Of a stretch of DNA of 23,942 bases, positions 16,298 to 23,942 are shown piece by piece; within the stretch, counting starts at the first letter, position 1, and every line of letters begins with the position of its first letter. This stretch comes from a virus, in IMG/VR virus record IMGVR_UViG_3300010885_008261, positions 1 to 23,942 of that record, one strand, 5' to 3'. Both the position numbers and the translations under genes were made by a program. The notes below the pieces were generated by a model. It worked only from the letters and a program-made list of their open reading frames with translations, was not told where the DNA came from and did not search any database.

Positions 16298-19200
16298 TGT
16301 TTGAAAATAAAGAATTACAAACATTTTTAGAGACCTCATCGACGGTACGAAACAAGTCAATAATTACAGCAGAGTGGAACATGAATAGTCCCACAAACAT
16401 AAAGCATATAGGAAACTATAGATACAGACCAACAGATGCTTCATCAATCTACTCATCACTTCCAACAAGTTTTGATATTAATGACCCTGGAAACTTTTAT
16501 ACTGGTGCTACAGATGCAGATGTTCTTGTAGATGGAACGTTTAGTAATGATAATATACCAACAACATTTTTAACAAAGAAAGAAAAATTAAACACTTTAT
16601 ATTCTTTAGAGGCATGCTTTGAACAATTTAGACCAAGATCAGGAATTAACAAGGCAGTATTTTTTGAGAATGGTAAATTGCATCATCCTAATCTATTTAT
16701 GGCTGATAGACCAAGATACTATATGCCTGACAAAAACGATAAGTTTAAGTACTGGACATCATACAGAACAGAGTCAGGACAAGAATATGGAATTGCATCA
16801 AAGATAAGGGGAGTTCAAAACTCTATTGAAGATGCTTGCCCATTTGTTGTTTATAAAGAAAAAATTCCGACAAATAGACTTGTCATTAAAATGCAAACTC
16901 ATACAGGAACAGAAAACCTAGGACCATTTTCTTCTTCAACAGGATCAAAACCAGATGCATTTTTTGGAGATTTAAACAAAAAGGTTCCAAGCAACTGGAA
17001 AATTCAATTCTTAAAGGATGGAAACTGGCAAGACGTAATATCTTTTAATCCATCAATTACAAGACTGGATGGCTCACCAATTATTAAAAGCGATGGCTAT
17101 GTTGAAATTGCTTACGGACTTATAGTTCCAAGTGAGTGGAGATCTAAGTTTGTTATTGCAGAAACTTACACTAGCGCTAGTTTGCTACCAGAACAGTCTG
17201 TAGTCGGATATGCTTATCTTATTAAAACAAATGAAAAAGATATGGGTAGTTACTATATTTGGAACGGCACAGAGTATGAAATTGTAACACCAAAATATGG
17301 CTGGTATGTGCAAGATGAAACGGTAGACAGACTAACAAACTTTGTAACAGATGCAACATCTCCAAGCGTATTTACAAGATCAGTAGATGGCAAAGAGCAG
17401 TATAGAGAGTTTGAGTTCATCTCTGGTGTAAGGATTGTTGTAAGTGCCATGAATGTAAAAGACTCTACCTTTGACCTAATAGAAATTTCTCCAAGACTTG
17501 TTATGGATGTTTCTGACAAGACACTAGACTACTCAGTTAATAAGAGTGCCTCAGATCTTGGTATAAGTGGTTTGCCAGTAGGACAACTAATTGCTTCTAA
17601 TGGAAGCATAAATATATTTGATTATGATCAAGCATTTAATGAAAATAATCCTTTTTCTTTTGAGACTGGCAAAGGAAGCATCATATCAAAATATATAAAC
17701 AGACATGTTCAATTTAAATTTTATGAAGTCATCGTTGATGTTGATGGTTGGGATTATTTTGTTCCAATAAAAACATTGTATTCTGATGCCTTTCCTAAGC
17801 AAGATTTTATGGGCAAGACTGTTTCTCTTACACTAAGAGACATGTATTGGTACCTGGAGTCGACAACTGCTCCAGAAATGCTAATGACACAAGTATCTGT
17901 TAGTTCTGCTGTATGTCTTTTGCTAGACAGTATTGGTTTTTCTAACTACACATTTAAAAGAGTTAATGAAGAAAAAGAAATAGTTATACCGTATTTCTTT
18001 GTTGCTCCAGATAAAAGCGTAGCAGAAGTTCTTCAAGACCTGGCCATATCCACACAAACTGCGATGTTCTTTGATGAATACAATAATTTTGTAATGATGA
18101 GTAAAGATTATTTTATGCCAACAAAGGAACAAAGAGCAACAACATTTGAACTTAAAGGCACAAAAGATTTGGTCGCAGACAAAGAGATTAAAAATAAATC
18201 TACTAATAACAGTAAAATAGCAAACGTTATTGAGGTGTCTGCTCAGTCAAACAGTGTATATAATGGTGGAGTAATTAACTACACAACAAGACACATACAA
18301 AGATCTATTGGTTCTATTAGACAGGCCAGTCTTTTAGATGATGAAAGATTATATATTTATAAACCAGCACTACTTTGGGAGGTTGCTGGAACACAAAATA
18401 CAAGGTCGATTAATAATGAGGTAAATGATCAGTCTGCTTATGTGCTCAGTGCAATACCATTAAACTCTAACTTAACAGCGGATGTGCCAGAAGTAAAAAA
18501 TGGTATAGTAATAAATAACACATTCAGCCTAGGAGAGTCTGTATACTGGGTCACAAGATATAATGGATACTTTTATTCTAGTGGAGAAATTATAAAGTAT
18601 GACGCAGTTCAATTTAATGTCAGTGGTTATGGAAATGTTTGGATAACATCTATAGAAGACTATCAAGACTATTTTTCTAAGTTGCCATTTAATGGAAAAA
18701 TATATCCGACGGGACTCGTAAGGATTTATTCAGAGCCAAAATATTTTGAGCAGCCTGCTGGAGTTATTCGTTTGCAGAACGGACCAGTAGTAAAACATGG
18801 TCGAGGACAGTTTGGAACTACGGTAGTAGCACACTCTGCTGGCGTATCTGATTATTGGAAATCTGATGATAACGTTGGTGGATGCTATATGTCATCAGAA
18901 TACCTATTTGCAAAAAAGACTCCTGTCCCAGCAACAACTCTAGGATCTGCAGGTAAAGTAACAGACACGAACATATCCTCTGATGCCTTAGCAAGAACCT
19001 CTTCTAGAACAGGCTTAATTAAAAACTTTATGTCAACAGTTATGAGTGGAGAAATTACAACAGGAACACAGCCACACCCAGGATCAATCCAATCCTCTGC
19101 CCTTTCTTTAACAGGTCCTAATTTTACAACAAAAGAAAAACCAAGAAATTTTATATCTTATGTTTCTAAGTCTTTTCCAGAAAAGAAATATAAACACTTT

Positions 19201-20613
19201 GGAACACGACTAAGAATTGTTGGGAAAATAGAAGGTGGAAAAGACTCAGGACAAACTGCAAACGGATCTAGTACCTATTTTGTTGTGAATGGTTCTACAC
19301 CAGACAAGGACATAAGTATATCTGGTGGTTCTGCTGGATTAGCAGTAATGTTAAACACATCTACAAATGTAGGATACTATTTTGAGATAGCAGCACTTGG
19401 CTTAGAGAAGTTATCGTCAGAAGATTTACTCTCAGTTAGCAATGTATTTTTTTACAAAATAAAGTCAGATGGTGGCAAGGCTGTGCCAATTATTTTGTAT
19501 GATGGACTTGCCAATATTCTTGTAGATGATGGAAGATTCACTGGACAGTCTAGAATGTTTGCAGAAGAAAATCCAACAGTCTACGATTTAGCAGTTGAGT
19601 ACCAGGATATAGGAAAAGTTCGTAGGTTTTATTTATACCTTAATGGAAAAATGATAAAGACCGTTGATGATACAGATCCACTTCCAGAATATTCTAACGT
19701 TGCATTATTTACAAGAGGATCAGCCAGGGCAATGTTTGAGAATGTTTATGCACTATCTGGTAACTATTCTCAAAACACAACATTTTCTACAGGTGCTCCA
19801 GCAAATTCAGTTTTTGGAGACAGCGAAATAAGTGCAAATGAATCGTTTAGAAAGTATTCGATGAGCGGGTTAATTCAAAGCACGTATCTTTCTGGAATAG
19901 GTTCTTCAGAGCCTCCAAAATATAACATATACTTTGAAGAGTTTGGAAGCATAATGAGAGAAGCAGCATCATTTAATTTTAAATATGATAAAGCATACCC
20001 AGCCTTAACTGCAAAAATTTCTCCAACGTTTAACGATGTAAGAGGGTATGTTGTGTCTGGATTTAAAGCAGGATCTTACGGTGCAGAGTTTTTAATATTT
20101 AATGCAACAGACACACAACTTAACCTAGACGAAACCAGTGGAAACTATTTAAGAATTCAGGGTATTACTTTTACACAACAGTCTAGCAACAAACTAACAG
20201 TTGATGATTATTTTAATAAAAATAGTCTTGAATCAAATCCACAGTTTGTATCAGATAAATTAATTTCTAATCCTTTTAAATTTAAACAAGACTATCAAGA
20301 TATTAAATTTAGTAGAATGACCTATGGCAAAAAAGATTTTTCTTTAGACACTCAGTATATTCAATCACAAGATGAAGCAACAGGGCTTATGAAGTGGATA
20401 GTTGAAAAAACATCAAAACCTAGAAAGTCTTTAGGAGTTAAAATATTTTCAATTCCAACAATTCAACTAGGAGACATAGTTACTTTAGACTATGTAGAAA
20501 ATGATATAAGCATGGCATCAAATCCACAAAACAGATTCGTAGTGTACAACATTGATTTTTCAAGAAGTTCTAACGGACCAGATATGACGCTATTTTTAAG
20601 TGAGGTAGTATAA
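16297..20613 (+). CDS. tail hub / receptor-binding minor tail protein with inserted carbohydrate-binding-like domains
   Basis: 1438 aa. The GTG start overlaps the previous TAG (TAGTG). Residues ~185-260 are a beta-sandwich-like region (TNRLVIKMQTHTG, WKIQFLKDGNWQDVISF) reminiscent of F5/8-type binding modules. Residues ~470-690 look like a baseplate hub domain (GKTVSLTLRDMYWYLES, APDKSVAEVLQDLAISTQTA, FFDEYNNFVMMSKDYF). Residues ~965-1152 resemble a LamG/concanavalin jelly roll (RRFYLYLNGKMIKTVDD, then SNVALFTRGSARAMFENVYA). The C-terminus resumes hub character (SIPTIQLGDIVTLDYVEND). The layout suggests a central hub ring carrying lateral glycan-binding modules that contact the host wall. Domain calls are by pattern only. 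It lacks visible hydrolase motifs, so it is probably a binder rather than a depolymerase. Confidence 0.7.
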   Translation: MFENKELQTFLETSSTVRNKSIITAEWNMNSPTNIKHIGNYRYRPTDASSIYSSLPTSFDINDPGNFYTGATDADVLVDGTFSNDNIPTTFLTKKEKLNTLYSLEACFEQFRPRSGINKAVFFENGKLHHPNLFMADRPRYYMPDKNDKFKYWTSYRTESGQEYGIASKIRGVQNSIEDACPFVVYKEKIPTNRLVIKMQTHTGTENLGPFSSSTGSKPDAFFGDLNKKVPSNWKIQFLKDGNWQDVISFNPSITRLDGSPIIKSDGYVEIAYGLIVPSEWRSKFVIAETYTSASLLPEQSVVGYAYLIKTNEKDMGSYYIWNGTEYEIVTPKYGWYVQDETVDRLTNFVTDATSPSVFTRSVDGKEQYREFEFISGVRIVVSAMNVKDSTFDLIEISPRLVMDVSDKTLDYSVNKSASDLGISGLPVGQLIASNGSINIFDYDQAFNENNPFSFETGKGSIISKYINRHVQFKFYEVIVDVDGWDYFVPIKTLYSDAFPKQDFMGKTVSLTLRDMYWYLESTTAPEMLMTQVSVSSAVCLLLDSIGFSNYTFKRVNEEKEIVIPYFFVAPDKSVAEVLQDLAISTQTAMFFDEYNNFVMMSKDYFMPTKEQRATTFELKGTKDLVADKEIKNKSTNNSKIANVIEVSAQSNSVYNGGVINYTTRHIQRSIGSIRQASLLDDERLYIYKPALLWEVAGTQNTRSINNEVNDQSAYVLSAIPLNSNLTADVPEVKNGIVINNTFSLGESVYWVTRYNGYFYSSGEIIKYDAVQFNVSGYGNVWITSIEDYQDYFSKLPFNGKIYPTGLVRIYSEPKYFEQPAGVIRLQNGPVVKHGRGQFGTTVVAHSAGVSDYWKSDDNVGGCYMSSEYLFAKKTPVPATTLGSAGKVTDTNISSDALARTSSRTGLIKNFMSTVMSGEITTGTQPHPGSIQSSALSLTGPNFTTKEKPRNFISYVSKSFPEKKYKHFGTRLRIVGKIEGGKDSGQTANGSSTYFVVNGSTPDKDISISGGSAGLAVMLNTSTNVGYYFEIAALGLEKLSSEDLLSVSNVFFYKIKSDGGKAVPIILYDGLANILVDDGRFTGQSRMFAEENPTVYDLAVEYQDIGKVRRFYLYLNGKMIKTVDDTDPLPEYSNVALFTRGSARAMFENVYALSGNYSQNTTFSTGAPANSVFGDSEISANESFRKYSMSGLIQSTYLSGIGSSEPPKYNIYFEEFGSIMREAASFNFKYDKAYPALTAKISPTFNDVRGYVVSGFKAGSYGAEFLIFNATDTQLNLDETSGNYLRIQGITFTQQSSNKLTVDDYFNKNSLESNPQFVSDKLISNPFKFKQDYQDIKFSRMTYGKKDFSLDTQYIQSQDEATGLMKWIVEKTSKPRKSLGVKIFSIPTIQLGDIVTLDYVENDISMASNPQNRFVVYNIDFSRSSNGPDMTLFLSEVV

Positions 20614-21191
20614 TGACAGACAAAATTAGTACAGGTGCTTCTACCGACTCAGCAGCAGCCCTACCAAACGCCTCAGTAAAAACAGACACCACTTCAGTAA
20701 AAATTGCAACCCCAGATTTGATTATTTTTGGAGATGAACTTCTACAATATGAAACAATGACAGATTTAATATTTGAAGATATTGGTGGTTATGAGTTGGC
20801 AACAATATCAAGACACGATTTAGTAAATGGACAAAATGTTAATTATTCTCCAATTAAAAACTTGAAAGACCTATATTTACAATATAACCCAAACAATATT
20901 TTAAGGCTTCAATTATCTGACTCTTATTTTAAATCTTTGTCATTTTCTATTTTTGATAGACTTCCTGAGTGCGGAACTGGGTATGACATAAGCCCACCCC
21001 TCACCAATTTAAATGAAACAGATAAAACTAAGTGGACAAAAACTCCAAACTGTAAACCTGTATATATTGATCCAATAACAGGAGACCTGGTTATTAATCT
21101 AATTAATACTAGCAAGGATGAGCAGTTAGAGGTCCAGGTATTGAATAGTGGAGATGTTTTTAGTGATACAATATATGGTGGAGGAAATTAA
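20613..21191 (+). CDS. minor tail protein, function unknown
   Basis: 192 aa, ATG in a TAATG overlap with the hub gene; a GTGAGG ribosome site (20600-20605) lies in the end of that gene. The N-terminal 35 residues are Ser/Thr/Ala-rich and probably flexible. The middle (LKDLYLQYNPNNILRLQLSD, SYFKSLSFSIFDRLPECG) and the end (VYIDPITGDLVINLINTSKD) are strand-rich. The YIDPITGDL motif followed by a short beta unit is common in tail-tip proteins. There are two cysteines (near residues 119 and 147), no membrane segment and no known domain that I recognise. Coupling to both neighbours places it in the tail-tip complex, possibly linking hub and fibre. Confidence 0.5.
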   Translation: MTDKISTGASTDSAAALPNASVKTDTTSVKIATPDLIIFGDELLQYETMTDLIFEDIGGYELATISRHDLVNGQNVNYSPIKNLKDLYLQYNPNNILRLQLSDSYFKSLSFSIFDRLPECGTGYDISPPLTNLNETDKTKWTKTPNCKPVYIDPITGDLVINLINTSKDEQLEVQVLNSGDVFSDTIYGGGN

Positions 21192-22339
21192 TGATAACTA
21201 ATATAGGTAAAAATCTTTTAGCCAAGTATCTTGTTGGCCAGACCCAATCATATGCCTCACACATTGCTGTGGGCTGTGGGGCACCACCGCTGGCTTCTGA
21301 CGGCAACTTTGGAGACTATAGCCTAAAGAACTCTTTAGATTTTGAGATGTTCCGTGTTCCTATTATCTCCAGAGGTTTTGTAAATGAAAACGGTATTGAT
21401 AAGGTAGTCCTAACAGCAGAACTACCAACAGAAGAAAGATATGAGATAACAGAAATTGGAATTTTTTCTGCTGCATCAAACCCAGTTGCTGGATCTTTTG
21501 ATAGTAGAAATATATTTTCTTTTGCAGATACGGACAACTGGCTATATCAGCCTTTTAATTCTCCTGCTATTGCGATACCCCCTGTGCCTGAGCCATTAGA
21601 TGGAGACTCTGACAATGGAATTATAAACCAGACTTCAAATGTTTTTTCAACTAATGCAGACAATAGAATTTTTACAGATTCAAACAGAGTAGCAAGAAAT
21701 GAAAGGTGTAGGTTTTTAAATAATATAATTGCCATGGTTGGAAACGATTCTACACTAACAAGAAATGTTTCAGGGAAATTAGACATAGCCCCTGGATCAA
21801 AATATATTAGGCTTAACGAAACAAGTGTAGATTTTACAAAAAATAGTCCACTTGATGAACTGAGGTTAGCATTTTCTGTTGTAAGCAAAAATCCTAGCCC
21901 AAATACAGTTCCAGATAATGTTAAGATTATTTTAGAATTTTCTTACACAGGATCAGATATTCCTCAAGAGTATGCCAGGTTTGAGGTAGACATAGATGAC
22001 CTTGGCTACACTGCTGGAACTTCACCAGACAACAGAAATCTTTCAACAAATAGATATTTAGTTGTAACCAAGGCACTAAAAGATTTAAACAAGACGGACA
22101 ACTTTGACTGGAGAGAAGTTACTGTGGCAAAAATATATTCTTGTGTAACTGAAGCAGGAGTGCCATCAGACTTATTCTATGTTTGTTTGGATGGATTAAG
22201 ACTAGAAAACATTACTTCTACAAACTCTTTGTATGGACTTACTGGCTATTCTGTAATTAGAAACGATGGATCAAGGCCAATTGTGAAAGCACCAAACACA
22301 ACAAACTATATTGAATTTAGATTCTCTTTGGGGGTTTAG
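21191..22339 (+). CDS. tail-collar / fibre-like minor tail protein
   Basis: 382 aa, starting in a TAATG overlap behind GGTGGAGG (about 21177-21184). The first ~100 residues (IGKNLLAKYLVGQTQSYASH IAVGCG, FRVPIISRGFV, KVVLTAELPTEERYEITEIG IFSA) match the general pattern of phage tail-collar fibre N-termini: a short helix, an 'A-V-G-x-G' turn, and an 'E-I-T-E-I-G-x-F' strand. The remainder is long, polar and beta-rich (LDELRLAFSVVSKN, VKIILEFSYTGSDIP, NYIEFRFSLGV at the end). Probably a fibre or baseplate protein with its N-terminal domain docking to the tail tip. No enzymatic motif is visible. Confidence 0.55.
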   Translation: MITNIGKNLLAKYLVGQTQSYASHIAVGCGAPPLASDGNFGDYSLKNSLDFEMFRVPIISRGFVNENGIDKVVLTAELPTEERYEITEIGIFSAASNPVAGSFDSRNIFSFADTDNWLYQPFNSPAIAIPPVPEPLDGDSDNGIINQTSNVFSTNADNRIFTDSNRVARNERCRFLNNIIAMVGNDSTLTRNVSGKLDIAPGSKYIRLNETSVDFTKNSPLDELRLAFSVVSKNPSPNTVPDNVKIILEFSYTGSDIPQEYARFEVDIDDLGYTAGTSPDNRNLSTNRYLVVTKALKDLNKTDNFDWREVTVAKIYSCVTEAGVPSDLFYVCLDGLRLENITSTNSLYGLTGYSVIRNDGSRPIVKAPNTTNYIEFRFSLGV

Positions 22340-22341
22340 CC

Positions 22342-22797
22342 ATGGCAGATAAAGGAATTAAAAATGTTGTTATTAAAAAAGAATTTCTTGGAAAAGTAAC
22401 TTCTTCAAATTCTAGAGTTGTTAGATTTAGAATTGTATCAGAAGATAAAAATAGAAAGTCTGCTTACTCAAAAATATTTATTGCTGGATCTGATGTTATA
22501 GTTACTGGACCAGGGGATATAAATAAGGTTGGCAATACTATCTTGGTAAATTGGACAACTGGCCAGGCATCAATACAAATAACATATGATATCTTTGTGG
22601 GCTTTGATGGAGCAACTCCAACATACTTAGATTCAACTGGCTCAAAAAGTTATTCTTTTTTAAAAAATGGAACACAGTCTGTGAGAGTGGTTGTTCAGAT
22701 ATCTTCCACAAGTCCAAAACTTGAAGATGTATATGATCAGAACAATGTAAGAACAAACCACTTAGAAGTCTATTCGGGAACCTTGAGTCTGGTATAA
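22342..22797 (+). CDS. small minor tail protein, beta-sandwich-like
   Basis: 151 aa, two bases after the previous stop, with GGGGG (22330-22334) as ribosome site. The sequence alternates short strands and turns (VVRFRIVSEDKNRKSAYSKIF, then NKVGNTILVNWTTG, SIQITYDIFVGFDG, SVRVVVQISS), which looks like an Ig- or fibronectin III-type sandwich. Its start (IKNVVIKKEFLGKV) is basic. The position between two fibre-like genes suggests a tail-tip adhesion or spacer subunit. Its stop codon (TAA, 22795-22797) lies inside the -10 box of the next gene's promoter. I cannot name the family. Confidence 0.5.
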   Translation: MADKGIKNVVIKKEFLGKVTSSNSRVVRFRIVSEDKNRKSAYSKIFIAGSDVIVTGPGDINKVGNTILVNWTTGQASIQITYDIFVGFDGATPTYLDSTGSKSYSFLKNGTQSVRVVVQISSTSPKLEDVYDQNNVRTNHLEVYSGTLSLV

Positions 22798-22798
22798 T
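22790..22798 (+). promoter_or_regulatory. extended -10 promoter (TGGTATAAT), leaderless-type
   Basis: TGG plus perfect TATAAT (22793-22798) overlaps the end of the upstream gene. The box ends exactly 6 nt before the ATG at 22805, the same spacing as at 4629/4636. No Shine-Dalgarno occurs between them (TAGATT), so the expected mRNA starts at or next to the ATG. No -35 is visible. Confidence 0.6.
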
Positions 22799-22804
22799 TA
22801 GATT

Positions 22805-23257
22805 ATGGCATCACTACCCGTTCCAGAGCGTGGACAACCTTTAGACGTAACCTATATATATGAGATTGTTAAATCTATTAATGATTTATACAGTCAGTTA
22901 GGCAGCGAGTCTAGAAAAGGTTATGTTGGAGTATATACCAAAGGACCAGAAGGTCCACAAGAAATGAAAACTTCTGAGGCTCAAATTGAAGCGGCTTTTA
23001 CAACAGTATCACCAGCATCACTTCAACCAGCAGGAACTTCTCTTTCTTGGTCTCACGACTTTAAAAAACAGTTTGCATATCCTCCAATTGTAACAGCCAC
23101 ACCATATAATAAAGACATCACAGATTCAGGAAAAGGTGTAACAGTTACAATTAACAGCATAACAACATCAAAAGTTGAAGGATTCGTTAGGTTTAATGTT
23201 GGAGGAGAGACTCCCATAGGAATTAATATTATAGCGGTTGGAAAACCTACGTCGTGA
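22805..23257 (+). CDS. tail fibre tip protein, H-type lectin-like
   Basis: 150 aa. The ATG lacks a Shine-Dalgarno but follows a -10 box at leaderless distance. Residues ~10-40 are helical (TYIYEIVKSINDLYSQLGSE), a likely trimerisation or docking stretch. The second half (LSWSHDFKKQFAYPPIVTAT, then VTVTINSITTSKVEGFVRFN and INIIAVGKPTS) has the pattern of the H-type lectin-like sandwich found at fibre ends: 'F-x-x-F-x-x-PP-x-V-x-x-x' followed by 'V-x-I-x-x-I-T-x-x-x-x-x-x-F' and a final 'I-x-x-I-A-V-G'. The likely role is binding of host surface glycan. Its separate promoter would let it be made in greater amounts than the other tail-tip genes. It overlaps the next gene by 4 nt (GTGA). Confidence 0.6.
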   Translation: MASLPVPERGQPLDVTYIYEIVKSINDLYSQLGSESRKGYVGVYTKGPEGPQEMKTSEAQIEAAFTTVSPASLQPAGTSLSWSHDFKKQFAYPPIVTATPYNKDITDSGKGVTVTINSITTSKVEGFVRFNVGGETPIGINIIAVGKPTS

Positions 23258-23445
23258 TTAAATGTGTAAAGTGCAATGGAAGAATGCTTGTAGATAGGCA
23301 GTACACAGAAATAAATAACTTAGAACTATATTGCATTCTTTGTGGATCAAGAAAATTTTTTCATCCACCTAGCAATTCTCAGGAGGGCCGATGGCTACTA
23401 AAAAGGGAACAATTGAGGTCGAAGGCTACAATGTCCTCCCTGTAA
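23254..23445 (+). CDS. small zinc-ribbon protein
   Basis: 63 aa from a GTG that overlaps the previous stop (GTGA). Four cysteines as CxxC (4, 7) and CxxC (27, 30) define a classic zinc ribbon. The remaining residues are basic. The gene overlaps the next one by 55 nt in another frame, so its last ~18 codons also encode the start of the HTH protein; that tail (LLKREQLRSKATMSSL) may be little constrained. Likely a nucleic-acid-binding or regulatory factor; the partner is not evident. Translation probably depends on coupling, since the site before the GTG is weak. Confidence 0.6.
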   Translation: MIKCVKCNGRMLVDRQYTEINNLELYCILCGSRKFFHPPSNSQEGRWLLKREQLRSKATMSSL

Positions 23446-23933
23446 TCCCAGGGAATAAAAAAGTTTGGTTTTTAAATGGAGATCTTGTTAGAATTCACCA
23501 CCTAAACAAGTCTAATGGTATTATGTCTGTTTATAATATAAATAAAGATCAGATTGAAAGTTGTTTAGTTTCTGATTTTAAAAAGAAAAGAGAACGAGCA
23601 TACACTGTTAGAGAGACTGCTGATTTAGTTAATCGTCATAAAAAATATATGCCATCACTAATGAAACGAGGAGTCATTCCATTTCCAACGGGATCTCAAA
23701 AGGGTGGGGCTAGAGGTTTCCAAGTAAGGTCATACTACTCAGAATCGCAAGTAAAAGAGATCCGTGATATACTTGCTACGTACCATATTGGTAGGCCAAG
23801 AAAAGATAAATTAATAACAAATGATATTACGCCTAGCAAGCAAGAGTTGACACGCAGAATGGGCGATGGTATACTTACATATAGAAGAACAGAAGACGGA
23901 CAGTTTGTTCCAATTTGGAGCGAGTCTATTTAA
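23391..23933 (+). CDS. MerR-like HTH DNA-binding protein with AT-hook-like motif
   Basis: 180 aa. The ATG has an AGGAGGG (23381-23387) 3-5 nt upstream, located inside the zinc-ribbon gene. Residues ~70-130 match a MerR/excisionase-type winged helix: YTVRETADLVNRHKKYMPSL, a Gly-rich wing turn (TGSQKGGARGF), QVRSYYSESQVKEIRDIL. Residues 134-138 (GRPRK) form an AT-hook-like core with basic neighbours. The N-terminal ~60 residues form a strand-rich unknown domain (KKVWFLNGDLVRIHHLNK). It probably binds AT-rich phage or host DNA, for example as a late regulator or repressor. Location downstream of the tail genes fits a late-expressed regulator. The CCACCT at 23365-23370 could pair with the AGGAGG, so translation may depend on ribosomes crossing the upstream gene. 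Confidence 0.7.
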   Translation: MATKKGTIEVEGYNVLPVIPGNKKVWFLNGDLVRIHHLNKSNGIMSVYNINKDQIESCLVSDFKKKRERAYTVRETADLVNRHKKYMPSLMKRGVIPFPTGSQKGGARGFQVRSYYSESQVKEIRDILATYHIGRPRKDKLITNDITPSKQELTRRMGDGILTYRRTEDGQFVPIWSESI

Positions 23934-23942
23934 CGAAGGGTA

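Noticed and set aside
20609-20614. TATAAT at the start of the 20613 gene
   Set aside because: Made by Val codon plus TAATG overlap; the start codon lies within the box, so it cannot serve this gene.
1-23942. tRNA, CRISPR array, integrase or attachment site
   Set aside because: No cloverleaf-like segment, regular repeats or recombinase coding was seen; nearly all bases are accounted for by structural genes.

Overview
The window is a contiguous piece of a tailed, siphovirus-type phage genome: the head-to-tail structural module, all on the + strand and tightly packed. It opens inside the major capsid protein gene and runs in the usual long-tailed order: capsid, small capsid-associated protein, head-tail adaptor, head closure, neck/tail completion, tail terminator, major tail (tube) protein, two tail assembly chaperones, tape measure, distal tail protein, a large hub/receptor-binding protein, further minor tail and fibre proteins, then two small regulatory-type genes (zinc ribbon and MerR-like HTH). 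I see no integrase, lysis gene, tRNA, CRISPR or insertion sequence. The DNA is clearly AT-rich by eye (not computed), with strong use of GCA, AGA and ACA codons. Possible leaderless genes, MerR-like HTH genes among late genes and a very long tape measure fit a phage of an AT-rich actinobacterium, for example freshwater lineages. That host call is inference; no host gene is present.

Layout: 1-723 capsid (5' end missing); 740-778 terminator hairpin; 790-795 promoter; 814-3831 capsid accessory and connector genes, mostly with stop/start overlaps; 3843-3848 promoter; 3898-4569 tube protein; 4588-4621 terminator; 4624-4629 promoter; 4636-5697 two paralogous chaperone genes with another promoter between them; 5719-15669 tape measure (3316 aa); 15659-22797 tail-tip genes; 22793-22798 promoter; 22805-23257 fibre protein; 23254-23933 zinc ribbon and HTH genes.

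The regulatory logic is unusually legible. The two most abundant virion proteins, capsid and tube, are each followed by a hairpin terminator. A set of TATAAT-like boxes, mostly with a TGn extension and none with a recognisable -35, restarts transcription in the gaps. Two of these boxes end exactly 6 nt before a start codon that has no Shine-Dalgarno, which suggests leaderless mRNAs. Capsid and tube genes use CGT/CGC arginine codons while the connector gene I counted uses AGA.

The main candidates for new biology are: (i) a short and a long tail chaperone encoded as separate paralogous genes, replacing or supplementing the classical programmed frameshift; the long gene carries an A_AAA_AAG slippery heptamer at its domain boundary that would produce a short form; (ii) a tape measure with an embedded segment resembling a PI-kinase/HipA-like kinase fold, an EF-hand-type calcium loop and two separated copies of the usual C-terminal 'VPxMLxPGE' motif; (iii) a tail hub interrupted by a LamG-like jelly roll; (iv) the extended -10 promoter series.
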